From Patiria miniata (taxonomy: Eukaryota > Echinodermata > Asteroidea > Valvatida > Asterinidae): a stretch of DNA of 64,000 bases. How positions within the stretch are numbered: position 1 is the first letter of the stretch; each line of letters opens with the position of its first letter. The DNA is taken from the NCBI RefSeq assembly GCF_015706575.1, contig NW_024037058.1, forward strand, positions 5,015,754-5,079,753, given 5' to 3'. A program made the translations under genes and the position numbers. Under the pieces are notes generated by a model. The model worked only from the letters and a program-made list of their open reading frames with translations, had not been told where the DNA came from and made no database searches. Below are positions 11,635 to 23,900 of the stretch, piece after piece.

Positions 11635-13050
11635 GTGGCGCACCCAGGGGGGGGGGGGGGGGGGGGGGGCCCTCGGGGGACTTGAGCCCCCCAAGAGGTT
11701 TTCAATTTTTGTTTTTTTGGGGTTTTTTTTTGGTAATTTTTTTGGTCCCGCGATTTGACCTTGGTGATATGTATGTGGCCTTTTTTCGAGTAGTATCATA
11801 TGGTGTAACCGGCGCCACCAACGTCAAAATAGTCCCCCCCCCCCCAAAAAAAAAAACACCCCAACATTAAAAAAAAAAAGACAAAAAAATGAAGAAAAAA
11901 AACCCCAAATAATTGAAGTGAAATTAAATTAAATGCACTGAAAAACATATTAAAAAACCTACTTTGTAGATATTTATTTAGCAGCGCGAAGACAGAATGT
12001 GTATTGGGAAACACATTAAAATGTTGGAAGCAGTATCAAAGCATTTTCGGAAAAGGCACTACATTTTTAAGTACTCATTCGTTTATATTATTCATTTCTG
12101 ATAAAATAGTATCCAGTATTAATATATTGACTTCTGTAAGGATAAACCTACAAATTTGAAGAAGAAAAATATGCAGATTTGCGAAACGCAATGGAAAAAC
12201 TCAAACTATTTCATACATTCTAGAAAATATTTCACATACCTCAAAGTACTACTAACAAAACCTTATGACTACCATCATTAAATATTTGGTATATTATAGT
12301 TAGTTTAGAACACTACTTGAGATTCATAATAGGACAAGGACTTGGACTCGGACTCGGATACCAAGGACTTAATTGGATTCGGACTCGGGTGGGGTGGACT
12401 CGACTACAGCACTGTATAGTTAGGCTTATCTATTGCAATACCAAGTTGGCTTATATATTTCACAGCTTAACAACATACTATCTAGTATCACAATCATATC
12501 GAATATAAGTTATTGATAAACTGAAGTAAAAGTTTCATCTTTCTAAAAGTTATACATTAAATGCATGTCTAGTATCGAGTATATTTTTGTTGGTAGGCTG
12601 GCCATGGGGGTGCTAAATATGCCCGAAATTGCTTATGCCGGTATTTGAGCATCTTTGAAGGCCATGAACTTGACGGTTTGTAAAATAAGAAGGGTAGAAG
12701 CCGTGCACAGGACTGCGAGCTCGTATTTCTGTGAAATTCGGATGAAATTATAGGCCTTAAAATGGCTCTAGGCTATATTGCAATGGAACGTAGGCGTCCT
12801 TTTGCAAAATGGCGATGGACTATAGCGCTACTGTCAGGGTGATCATCTTTGGATGGAATTTTCTCCCAAAATCCATTGGTTAACCCCAAACAGAGAATGA
12901 AGAGATGATGAAATAAGCTTTAATTTGATGTGTGTCTCAAACACCTTGGAGATTTGTGAGTATATTGTTCCTGAATCTTGGGAAGTTTATTTACTGGTGT
13001 GCAACCTTATTTATGACACAATTTATATATCTATTATATATGCTTCCTAG
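11635..13050. other. Repeat-derived and unassigned sequence, no gene
   Basis: It starts with a hAT-like terminus (CAGTGGCGCACC) and a G run of about 20. Homopolymer T, C and A tracts follow to about 11890, then AT-rich single-copy sequence. A short degenerate run of GGACTCGG phrases lies at 12335-12405. No matching second terminus, gene or RNA was found. Confidence 0.4.
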
Positions 13051-13051
13051 T

Positions 13052-13384
13052 CCGGCAGATTGGTGCACAATATGATAGAATTGTTCATTGATTTGACGAC
13101 AAAAGCATGACATTTGGCACACAGTCTGAGTATGTCATGGAAAAGATATTTGGCTATAGGGCAATCGCAGATTTGTCCTTTGAAAAAATTGTCATAGAAT
13201 AACATGCAATGGCTGCCATTTTGAAAAATTCGAAAATTTCTTGTTATCCTTTGAAAGCCTATTGTTTCAAAGGAGAAATCTGCAATGACCCTTTGGCCAA
13301 ATATCTTTCCCATGACATACTCTGACTGTGTGCCAAATTTCATGCCTTTATCATCAAATTGAACAATCCTATCACCAATCTGCT
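13052..13384. repeat. Inverted repeat ~330 bp just beyond the oxidase stop codon
   Basis: The left arm (from GCAGATTGGTG) and the right arm (to CACCAATCTGC) pair over roughly 150 bp at about 80-85 percent, with a spacer of about 20-30 bp. The outer edge lies 14 bp from the stop codon of the minus-strand oxidase gene, so the hairpin would fall in its 3' untranslated region if transcription continues. A 115-codon minus-strand open frame here is a by-product of the repeat. Confidence 0.75.
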
Positions 13385-13397
13385 GTACCAGCATCCC

Positions 13398-15901
13398 CTA
13401 AACATAAAGCATTATAAGAATCAGACCAAGCATGATGTTGGCGAGGAATGCATTCAATCGCAACCCGTTGGCAGAACTGCCAGCTTCCTCGCATTCTAGG
13501 GACTGAGTGACAGCGATCGGGCACGCCTTGAAGTCCTCCATGCATTCCAGGATCTTGTCGGCCTCGCGTTCCCCGGACCGCAGCCCCCCGTCCACGGTGC
13601 CGAAGTACCCGTACGACGTTGCCTCCCCACCGAAGAACACGCGGTGGACGCGGCTCTGGAGCTTGTCGAAGCACTCGGTGGTGACTTCGACGGGGAAGTT
13701 GGAGAAGGCGCCCTTGGTGTAGGGGTTCTGATTCCAGTCGGTGACAAGGATGCCGTCGGCTTGCGGGATGGCATCGCCGTACATGCCGCGCAGCACCGCC
13801 TCGATCTCGGCCTTGGTGTCGGCCGAGGGTTGAGCTTCCACGCGCCGAGCTTCGTCACCTTGGAGAAAAAAAGACAATGGAATGGCATTAGAAGTGGATC
13901 CTTTCATCCACTACGTGGTTGGGGGAGGGGTAAGGGGGGACGAGGGTGTGCCCCTCTCCCCCCCCAAAAAAAATGAAATCCCAAATTATATGCGACTCTG
14001 AACCCACCCCCCCCCCCAAAAAAAAAAATACCGTCCCCCACCCTGAAATTTTCTGGATCCTTCAGTACTGTTTATTTCTTCATGAGTTTCTGTTCAGAAG
14101 GATTTTGGAAAACATTCGTCTTTCCAGAGTTACATTCTTCAAACCAGGTACAAAGTACATGAACGTGAAATCAGTTATTCCAGACGTTCTGCTTCAACCC
14201 CTTCAGGTTTTACCCACGGTTTTAAGATCTCAGAAATGTTCCAGATTTGCACAAAGAAATGTCTCAAGAATGAGACTTGGTCACTCTTGCCTTTAGGAGT
14301 AAATCTGCGCGAAGCCTACCACCCCCCCCCCCAATTTGGGGAAGGCCATCCTGGCAAACCGATTCCGAATCTGTTCTATTTTTGCCACCCACTCATGCAG
14401 ATTCTCTGCGCGAAGTTCGTGGAGTTCACCATACGCACTACATGTAGATAAGGAATCACAGAATCAACTTATCAGCCAATAGGAGAGCGCTTTCCAGGAC
14501 GGCATAGCGAGCTGCCATTTTTATTTGCCAATCCTTGGTTAGCTTTTGTAAAGAGCAATCCAATTGGTCATAAACTATGTCAGTCCACTTTTTTGGAAGT
14601 GTTCACGAATAACTAATCTGACGAGGTCCAAATATATGACAGAGATGGACTCGGTTTGCCAGGGTGCTGTCTTACAATACGCACATCAGCAAGTCTATCC
14701 TGGCTTACGAGGATGGGAAGGCATAAATAAACAACTCGGACATGGAGTGTTCCTTCAAGAAAAGTTAAGCACCCCTCCCCTTCCTGGCAAGTTGGACCGC
14801 AGCTGAGAATTAGGGAGACACAGACATAAGACACTTACCAGTGATGAGAGCCAGCAAAAGTGGCGTGCCGTTCGGATAGAACCCCGCGGCCTGGAAGTTG
14901 AAGAAGCCCGGGTAGTACCCTCGCCTGTCGCTGGGGTGAAGTATCCACTCCTCGTCGCCCCAGAACTTACTCGGGAAACTGAGGTAGACCAGGGTGTAGG
15001 CCGTCATCTGGAATTTATTGATCTCAACGTCCTTCCATTCCGGTAGGTCAGGGACAAAGTCTACGAGATCATGCTGGAGGACCCCGAGGCTGAATGTGAC
15101 TAGGACGTACTCACCGATGTACCGCGTTCCGTCCCGAGTGGTCACAACAACTGAGATGTCATTCTGGTAGTCGATGGATGCCACATCTTGATTCAGCCGG
15201 GTGTGGTTGGCGTACTCTGGCGCGTCCAGGAACCCGGCTACGGCGCCGAAGATCTCCTTGAGGCCTCTCGCATCCGTCATCCAGTACTCCTCGCCGATAA
15301 ATTCGGTCTCTTTCGTCGATGTCGTCTCCGGTGTGTCGCCGAACGTGATGTCGAAATCGAACCACTCGATGGCTCTGTGGAGGGCCGTGTCCGGTATCCA
15401 GCCGCCGACGCGGAGCGCGGAACGCTGGGACATGTCCGGGATGTCGCTGTCGGCTTTCATCTGATCCCGGAGCAACCCGAGCTTTTCCTTCGCCGGTCCA
15501 AACACTTCGTACAGCGGGTCGGTTTGATCGGTGACATCGGCACCATTGTCGGCGCGGAATACCAGGCTGTCGTAGTCACTCGCCCGGTGGCTTAGGTTGA
15601 GCTGCCGGACCAGATCGACGGTACGAGACACTTCAGGCAATGCCCATGTCGGTCCCAGCTCGACGTTCATATTGGCGAACTGGGTGTTGGCCACACGACC
15701 TCCCACACGGTCAGCCGCTTCGATGATGATAAAATCATCGACACCAGCATCGTGCAAGGTTCTAGCCGCCTGCAAGCCGGCAGCACCTCCACCCAAGATC
15801 AGAACTCTTGCTTCGTTATCGGAGTAATCAGCTCCCCGAACGGGGCAGGCTAGCACCCCCAAAATCGCCAGCAACAGAGCAACTCTCGCGCGGACTGCCA
15901 T
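13398..15901 (-). CDS. Secreted, probably GPI-anchored flavin polyamine-oxidase-like protein (two exons)
   Basis: Exon 1 is 15901-14839, ending in a GTAAGT donor in phase 1. Exon 2 is 13858-13398, after a T-rich tract and AAG acceptor. Together they give 507 residues, the usual length of plant-type polyamine oxidases. Residues 1-23 form a signal peptide. G37-G38-G39-A-A-G42 is the FAD dinucleotide motif, E61 the ribose-binding acid, and R65-VGG-R69 the flavin amine oxidase motif. The block around FGGEAT (E433) is the C-terminal FAD-binding stretch. The last 18 residues are hydrophobic after a small, polar stretch, as in GPI-anchor signals. Known relatives oxidise spermine or spermidine outside the cell. 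In the segment AYTLVYLSFPSKFW the position that holds the conserved active-site lysine of this superfamily appears to be Leu304, so activity is uncertain. The match to the family is clear over the whole length; substrate is inference. Confidence 0.88.
13859..14838 (-). other. Intron of the oxidase gene
   Basis: 980 bp between a GTAAGT donor and a T-rich AAG acceptor. It holds C-run and A-run tracts near 13960-14030 and no recognisable element or nested gene. Confidence 0.7.
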
Positions 15902-17460
15902 TGCAAAAATTCTTCCCGTGCGGCTTTTAACCTTGATGCTTCTACCACAGTAAACAGAATTGCCCTGTGAATACGAAACTCACACTCTTCCACTGGTTTA
16001 AATGCATGACCGGGTGCTTTGAAAAGATTTTTCTTTTGCTGGAGGTCAGAGTATAATGTGTGCGCGTTGCTGCTCTATTATACCACACCCACTAAACCTT
16101 GCCCAATAAACCCACACAGAAGTTTGTATTGTCATGTACCGAACTTTTTTTCGGATTGATCAGCAACCTTGGGGACAACAACAAAGCAATCCAGATGCAT
16201 TGATCAATACACAATTGGACAAGGTAAAGTGCAAATCAGTTGGCCTTATTACCAGGGTTAAAAAGAAACGAGGATTAAATTTAGTTTTTGCTTTCCTTTT
16301 CGGCTTTCCTTATTTCAATCGAATCATTGACCTGCATATTGAATATTGAAAATCTCTTATGGGCCAAGTCAATTTGGGGCCCAAGCATGTGGCATTTCTG
16401 TGAGTCCCTGTTGCACCCGACCGGTACCCGTGTAATTTGTATCATTGAAATTGACATCACACTATTTTATTTATTTATTAATTTTGGCAGGTACTTTGCT
16501 TTACATAATCACTCTTGGAGATCATAGTAGAAGGCATTTAGACATATATGGAACAGGGACACGAACAAATTTGACCCCAAATTCATTGAATGAATGACCC
16601 TCATAAACATTGCAATCTCCTCGGTTGAAAAAAAAACACATTGGGTTTGAGTGGCCATTAAACTGTCACAAGGTTATCTTCATTATTATGCAAATTATCG
16701 CGCGCAATTGTTATCACTCTCAACACTCTCAAGTTGAGCGAATGGAAGTGGACATAGGCCATTCTCTTGTTAAACTGTAGAAAAACAATCTAAATTGAAG
16801 TAAGTTGGTATAACTTTCCATAAATCTTGAAATTGACGAATGTGAAAATGACGGCAACTTCTGAATTGTAGCAACATGCAAATATACGTCAATAACATTA
16901 GATTCGCATCCATTTGAATTCTATACGGCTTGACTTGAAACTTGCTATGTGCATTGCCACGCAAGTCAATTAATACATTAATGTATAAGTCACGTTACTT
17001 AGGTTCATCGTTACAAGCAAATTTCAACTTTTATTTACAAATCTTTGATTAAATGCGCATACAAAAAAAAGTAAACGACTTTCAAAATGACAATCGCGCT
17101 TAGCACAATACTTTAATACAATGCACAATCTGCAAAGCAGTTGAAGACATGCATTCATTAAAATGCACATGCCTTCCTAAAGTACAGGCCAATTTAATTA
17201 CAAGCTTCATCCTCGTTTTGCTTTGAGATTCTCTCCATAGAAGCACAGCCCCTGTCTTTTTTTTAGTTTGATTACAAAGCACATGATAAAAAACCCTCAC
17301 ACTCTACCAATACATGTAAGCATATACTGTGCATTATGTACAAAGTGCTACGCAATATTTTTACTATAAAATTCAAGCACTGCTTTGTTTGATTTGTTTC
17401 AGAAGATTTACAATGTTCATCAAATTCTCTTACACAGACACAAATGGGCATTATTTACAA
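15902..17460. other. Upstream flank of the oxidase gene and intergenic sequence
   Basis: AT-rich, single-copy in appearance. Open frames of up to 79 codons are composed of low-complexity or unrecognised sequence. No gene, RNA or delimited transposon found. Confidence 0.35.
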
Positions 17461-17766
17461 TTCGTTAGCACCACTGCCCTGAAACAGGGCGATGAGAAGG
17501 GTTAATATATTACGGATGCATGACGTCAGTTCTTCGAGCCCTTACTGAATAAAATTGGTTTGAACAATAACACGTGTTGACACTTCCGTGTGCGCATGAC
17601 ACTTCCGTGTGCCGCGCATGACACGTGCGCACAGCATGCACGCGCATTGGATGATGAGGCAAAAAGCTGCCCACAATGCTTTGCGCGCCTGTGGTTCCTT
17701 TACAATATTTTGTGAAGTGACTAGCCCTTCCCAGCGCCCTGTTTGAGGGCGTTGGGCACTAGCGAA
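17461..17766. mobile_element. MITE with subterminal CGCCCTG/CAGGGCG hairpins, ~305 bp
   Basis: The left end TTCGTTAGCACCACTGCCC and the reverse complement of the right end (TTCGCTAGTGCCCAACGCCC) align over about 45 bp, including a small hairpin GCCCTGAAACAGGGC near each terminus. The middle contains TGACGTCA and repeated 'acacttccgtgtg' phrases. The end pattern resembles elements at 27162-27764 and 36462-36579, suggesting one family. Confidence 0.65.
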
Positions 17767-17968
17767 TATGAATAGGTGTTTTCTACGAAATTATAAATAT
17801 TTTGTGCACTGCATTCTGAAATTTCACTAAAAGCACATTCTAGAGAAAATAATGTGAAACGAAAGCCAAACTTTAAAATAGATGGATTAAGAAAAGAGCT
17901 TTACTAAAGACATTACAATAACATTACAATTCTAGTGCCAAAGACTGTTTATAGACTTTTTCGAATTC

Positions 17969-20900
17969 TCAACTCAGGTCAATCGATTCTCGTCTCGTTC
18001 TTCGGCGCTGCGCCTTTTCCGCAGTGGTCAGGTTTTTCCCCTCCGGAAAGGGACGAGCGTCCCGCACTACGGCCGTGTCGCTCTTCTCTCTCCGGAGGCA
18101 CGAGCCGATCCAAGAGGTCTCCATGCACTGTTGTTTCTTTCGAATGACGAAACACTTGGTCTTCAGGCGGTTGAAGTAGACGTCTCCCACCCCCTCGCCA
18201 CCGGTGAACGGGCTTTCTTCAAGCATTTGTGGAATCTGAAGAGACAAATGTCGGTTAGAGTTTAAATTAACGACTGAAGATTAATGTTACGAAAAGACGT
18301 CAGCGAAGCTCGAGTAGATCCGTCTAGAGTTCAAGTTGTTCCGAAATGGGATCTATGGGGGTGGCTGGGGGGGGGGGGGAGTGTGTGTGAGTGTGTGTGG
18401 GGGGGTGTGTGTTTAGGGGCTTCAAACCCTCCCCTTTGGCGCCAAAAAAAGGGAAAATAACAGGAGACATCCACATGTGCCTGCTTGGACAGCGGCCCTC
18501 TTGAGCCAAAACCTGGATCCGCCCCATATTTCGAGAAAAACATGTAAGACCATGGAGGAATAAGAACATGCTTAGACTTAGGCCTGTGACTGCTTGAAAA
18601 CATGTGTGCTAATTTCAGGTTAATAAGTTGGTTTATAATAGAGAGTTAATTGTAGAGAATGAGCTGAACTTGCACTGAAAATTATTGTTGTTTGACAGCG
18701 AAGGTTAAGTGTTGCTCTAAATATACCAATAATAAAATTGTCGCAGGCGTGAAGTCGCAAATTTATTTGATTTGTGCAGCTCAAAAAAGAGTCCAAGATT
18801 TTTTTTCAGCCAGATTTTTTTGTGTGTTTATGAAGGATTTTGCTGGGGGGGGGGGGGGGGGGGGGGCAGCCAGAAAACTATTCACGGTCTGACCGTTGAA
18901 GGCGCTGTTCAACGCAAACAATACTGCACACTGATCGGACGGTGACGCTCTTTGTTGCAGCGAGTCAACATAGGGGTGGGGCGTGGCACCATGCCCCCTC
19001 CCAACGCCCCCTTTTAATACACCACTGAATGCAAGCCTAATAAAAACACAAACATTGGAAGATAAAATTGATTATTCGTATCAAGGATATATTATGGAGG
19101 GCCAAATAGCCACAAATAGCCCCCCCCCCAAGCAACCGGGATAAATTGTGTAGGTGCGCAAGAAAGGAGAATTGACGGGTAAGTAGGCCTACGTTTTAGA
19201 AACCGCGTTGTGTACAATTATTTTTCAAAGTCCTGTTCCTATGTTTTGGGGCGAGCATTCATGTAAAACAAAATCAACATTTAAAGGGAATGTACATCAT
19301 TGGCTTTTGTTGTAATTTTCTAAAATGAACTTATTTGGGGGGTTAGTATAATAGATCAAATATTGTTTAACTGACATGATTGAAGTTTTGTGTTCGAAAA
19401 TGCTTGAAAAACCAAGAAAAACTAAAATGTTTAAGTAGTCTGGTTCCCTGACTCCACTAAAGATAAAATGGATCAATGTATAGATGTCGGAAAAATTGAA
19501 GGTAAGGGAACCAGTCTAGCTGGCCTGCACCCGTTCATGAACATGTAACCAATAGCCAACAAAATTTGGACTGAAAAAGAATTGTGAATTTGGAGCAGTA
19601 GTTGAAAAATTGTTAGGTATTTCCAACGGTGGTCGACCGACCACCGTTGGAAATATATACAAAAATACAATTTCTTGAAAATGACTTGACACCAGGTGCC
19701 ATAATTTTACAGGATGCTTTAGACTGTCATTGACCAACATCCTAGTAAGGTATTTCGTAAAAACTTGGTAGTTTTATTCTTCGATGTTTACAAATGTTGT
19801 ATATTCCCTTTAAAGTATCAAACGGGGGCGTATTTTTTTTTCAGCATACGTCGCATTTTAACCAATCACATCACGCACGCCAACATGAATATTCATCACG
19901 CTGTGTCGATGGAAGACATAGGTTCTCGTAGTGTTTTCCCTTCAATTATACTTAGCCCAACCACAAATTTTTTTGATGAAAATGGACATGGATTCGAAGC
20001 ACAGATCTTGCGATCCATAGTTCATTCCACTATCCACTTGGCCACTGTGGCAGCTCGACGAAAGCCGTTCTTTGAAATGCTTTAATGTACATGCATGACT
20101 GAGTAATAGCAATGGCGTGACGTCATTGTTATTTTCTGATGAATAAACATCGAACAAGCTGAATACTCATGATCCACTGGCGTGCTGCAGATAAAAACCA
20201 CCGCAAACGGCGGGGGGGGGGGGGGGGGGGGGGGCTTCCAGCAATTAACGAGCCTTCCCAGTCACGCGCGGTTACCTCTGCAGAACAGCCAAAAAGTTTG
20301 TTGACCCGCAAGGTCTTTGGTTTTTCTTTCTATTTGGTGGGACCAAACTAGCCTACCGCTTAACCGTCTCATAAAGGAGAATCGATTTTGGCCCACGGGG
20401 TAAAACAAGGGTCAATTGCTGGCGTGGGAAAGCGGGTAGACGAAAAAAGTGAAGTAAAACTCGAGAGACGTCTACAAACTATCTTTTTCAACAGACAAAC
20501 AAACAAAGACCATGGTCACGATGGCTATCACAATAGGGCGGGTATTATTATGGTGGCCCTAAACGGACATACACTGGCGGGTATTTATTTTATTTCGTCC
20601 ACGCGTGTCACACGGTCTGTATATGACGTGAGAAGTATCGAAAGCGGGTTGTTTTTTGTTTATCTTTCTTGGTACTATTTAGGGGAATTTGGGAAAGTTT
20701 GTTCACCTGGAACGATTGACCAACCTTTTTTTAAGAGTGACAAGTAATCAATATATCATCTTCCTGTAAATGGAGAGTCCACGGTTTTTTGGGGCAAAAG
20801 TTTGTTGACCCTATATGCGTGATCATTAGCCCTATGACTAACGAGGTCTACTTGACCTAACTGTCGCGATATGAACACATTCGGCCTCGATATTTCAGAG

Positions 20901-23900
20901 AAAACTTGCTGATAGGTAGCTGGTACTTTCCTTGTACCGTCGAACTACAGGAAGGAGACCACCACGAGAAAGTTTAGATTATTAAAAGCGAATCAACACA
21001 ATAACGTCCGTGATGGAAATTTCTGTCATAAATCTCCACCCGGATTTAGCAAACATGAGTTTTGTTACGGCATCATCGTCAATTTAATTTGTAAACTGTT
21101 CTGCGACTGAGCTTTCGATTGCGAAAGCAACCCATTCTGGAATGGACTCTTGCTCGCAACAGCGCCATCTGTTGCTCTCGGCCTAGAGGTGGCAGGCACG
21201 AGAAATAGCTTAGACAGAAACGATTTCTGTAGCTTGGCCAACCTATTACTTTCACAACTATGCCCCGCCCCCAACAACAATGCTTCTGGAAGTTGCTTCC
21301 ATTCCCCACCCTGCTTTTGGAATTTTCCAAGCTGGTCTATGGTGGTCCGACGGTGTCGAGAGCAAACGGACCTCACCACTTTGAAATCCTGCGTACATGC
21401 CTGGCAAATATGATAGACACAATTAAGATGCCAGCATTATATACATCGCGTTTAAAACAGAGAGGGTATTTTTCCTTTGCATGTTAGATGGGATATATAA
21501 GCTTGCCAACACTCGGATCAACACAACAGGGTTATTTGGGTGCAAAATCCTCATCCACACAAAACCGTACATGCGGAACTTGTGCTTTATATGATGACAT
21601 TCAATGGCAACAGCCTTTAAGCCTGTACTTACAAAATCATATTTGCCACTTCAGAAATCCACAAAACAGACCGCAATGTAGGTCCTACGGCAAGAATTTG
21701 TTGTAGCTATAGAATAAAATATGCATCTGTTTGACTTCTTTCACCCGCAGCCCCCTGCCCCAGCAGATGAGGTTTTTGCTTGATTAAATGACTGTAGGCC
21801 TACGCATTGGAATGCAAAACCTATACATAAAAATATGGTATGTTAACGGTCGTGTATTACTGACGTCATACTGAATAGCAAAATAAAATGGTAATTAAAT
21901 GAGGGTGTTGAAGCGAAGTTTGCCCGAGATCACGCCACTCCATTTCACCTTGGAAAAATCGTTATCACGCCAGTTTAAAGTTGTTGGAATGCCGCGGTTC
22001 AAGTTGCGGTTAACGTGTGGGAACTCAGTGAACTTGTTACGTCCCAACTAAAGTATCTGTCCCGATTGCAGTTGGGGCAGTCCCAAGTATAGACCTCGAC
22101 AACCACGGTTGAAGTTCATGCAATCTGTGGCTGCCCATACAAAATTAATGGTGGTTGATTTTTGTTGGTGCAAGGGGCCGGGCAAGTCTGTTGTCCTCTT
22201 TGCACCTGACTGACTGACTCCCCGACTCCCCCTTGTGAATTAGTTGCTAAAATGTATCACTGACTGACAGTCACTTGTGAATTAAACTAGTTACCCATCT
22301 CACTGACTAATTACTATCACTAGTGAATTACTGGTTAACTATCTCACTGAGCTCTTGTAACTTAATTGCGAATTAGGCTGATAACCTAGCTGACTGACTG
22401 TAACTTGCAAATTATGACTTGCTAATAAGTCTCGCACTATGGTACTTGTGTAGGCAATAGTCACAGTCTATGAGCTATACTACATGTAGTAGTGTGGAGT
22501 GGACAGCCTCTGCTATAATGTTGAGTGGACAGCCTCAGGTATATATAGTTTGGAGTGGACAGCCCCAGCTATAGTGTGGAGTGGACAGGCCCAGCTATAG
22601 GGTGGAGTGGACATGCAGCCCTAGCTATAGTGTGAAGTGGACAACACCAGCTTCAGTGTGGAGTGGGCAGCCCTATAGTGTGGAGGGACAGTTGTAATGT
22701 GGAGTGGACAACCCTAGCAGTAGTGTAGAGTGGACAGCCCTAGCTATAATGTGGAGTGGACAGCACCAGCTATAGTGTGGAGTGGACAGCCCCAACTATT
22801 GTGTGGAGTGGACAGCCTGAGCTATAGTGTGGAGTGGACGGCTCAGCTATAGTGTGGAGTTGACAGCCTTGGCTAAAGTGTGGAGTTGACAGCCTCAGCT
22901 ATAGTGTGGAGTGGACAGCATCAACTATAGTGTGGAGTGGACAGCGTCACAGCCCTAGCTATACAGTAGTGTGGAGTGGACAACACCATCTATAACGCGG
23001 AGTGGACAGCCCCAATTATAGTGTGAACATCCCCAGCTATAGTGTGGACAACCCCAACTATAGTATTGAACAGCCCCAACTGGGACTGGGGCAGTCACTA
23101 TAGTTGGGATGTAACAATATCACTCTGTGGTCTGATACGCGTCAATGAACGGTATGCTGACACCGCGTTCCCACTGGAGTAGTTTTGTCCTTCGGCAACC
23201 GCAGACCCAGTCGACGCACTTTGCTGAACCCGCTCTAGCAAATTGGCTGTCCCTTGATAGCGGATCATGTTATAGAATTTCCCGAACAGACGACTAAATT
23301 GACGACTAAACATGAGCATTAACGCCCAAGGGGTATAGAGCGATTTAAAGTTGCTGACAAAATGTTCGATCTTTGCTGCTCACAAAAAAAACTAATGATT
23401 TTGAACATTCTGACACAGTCAAAACAAATGAAAAACGCACTTTTTGGTAGATGCACACAAAAGTTCGACATTCTTTTAAGAAGTAAATACAAAAAGTGAC
23501 GTCATAACAACAGCGCCCTCAGGTGTCAGTGTCAGTACTAACAGTAGAAACAAATTGTCTTGGTAAAAATGTATCTTAAAAAGGTGTCTCATTATTTCCA
23601 TGCACTTCATAGTATTATTGACGTGAAATCTATTTCATGGTCTCATTTCATGGCCTCAATAACAGGGCGATTGCGGCGTAGGAACAGTATTATAATGTTC
23701 ATAACACGTACGTATACAGCGCATCACGTCTTTACAATGGTTGGCTGAATGTCCACAAAAAAATTATGGCTTTTTTAATCTACTAAGATTAGGCAAACAA
23801 GACATTGTAAAGATAGCAAAGATACGAAGAGTACATTTTATCTCGGGCTATTCATGACACGAGACCGAGTTGGGTTCAACGGCTGTAAAAGGTGGAGTGG

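Noticed and set aside
11632-11660. CAGTGGCGCACCC as the start of a complete hAT element
   Set aside because: I could not find a matching inverted end or an 8 bp duplication downstream, so only a solo terminus can be claimed.
13047-13394. 115-codon open frame on the minus strand downstream of the oxidase
   Set aside because: It spans both arms of an inverted repeat, so its second half mirrors the first. No family is recognisable.
15188-15595. 135-codon plus-strand frame inside the oxidase region
   Set aside because: Antisense shadow of oxidase exon 1, which has full domain support on the other strand.
20388-20747. 119-codon open frame in the phospholipase intron
   Set aside because: No recognisable domain, no conserved pattern and no neighbouring exon. 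Such lengths occur by chance in this amount of sequence.
22488-23085. Regular direct repeats considered as a CRISPR array
   Set aside because: The whole unit is repeated without unique spacers, the repeats are imperfect, and the DNA is from an animal intron. It is a minisatellite.
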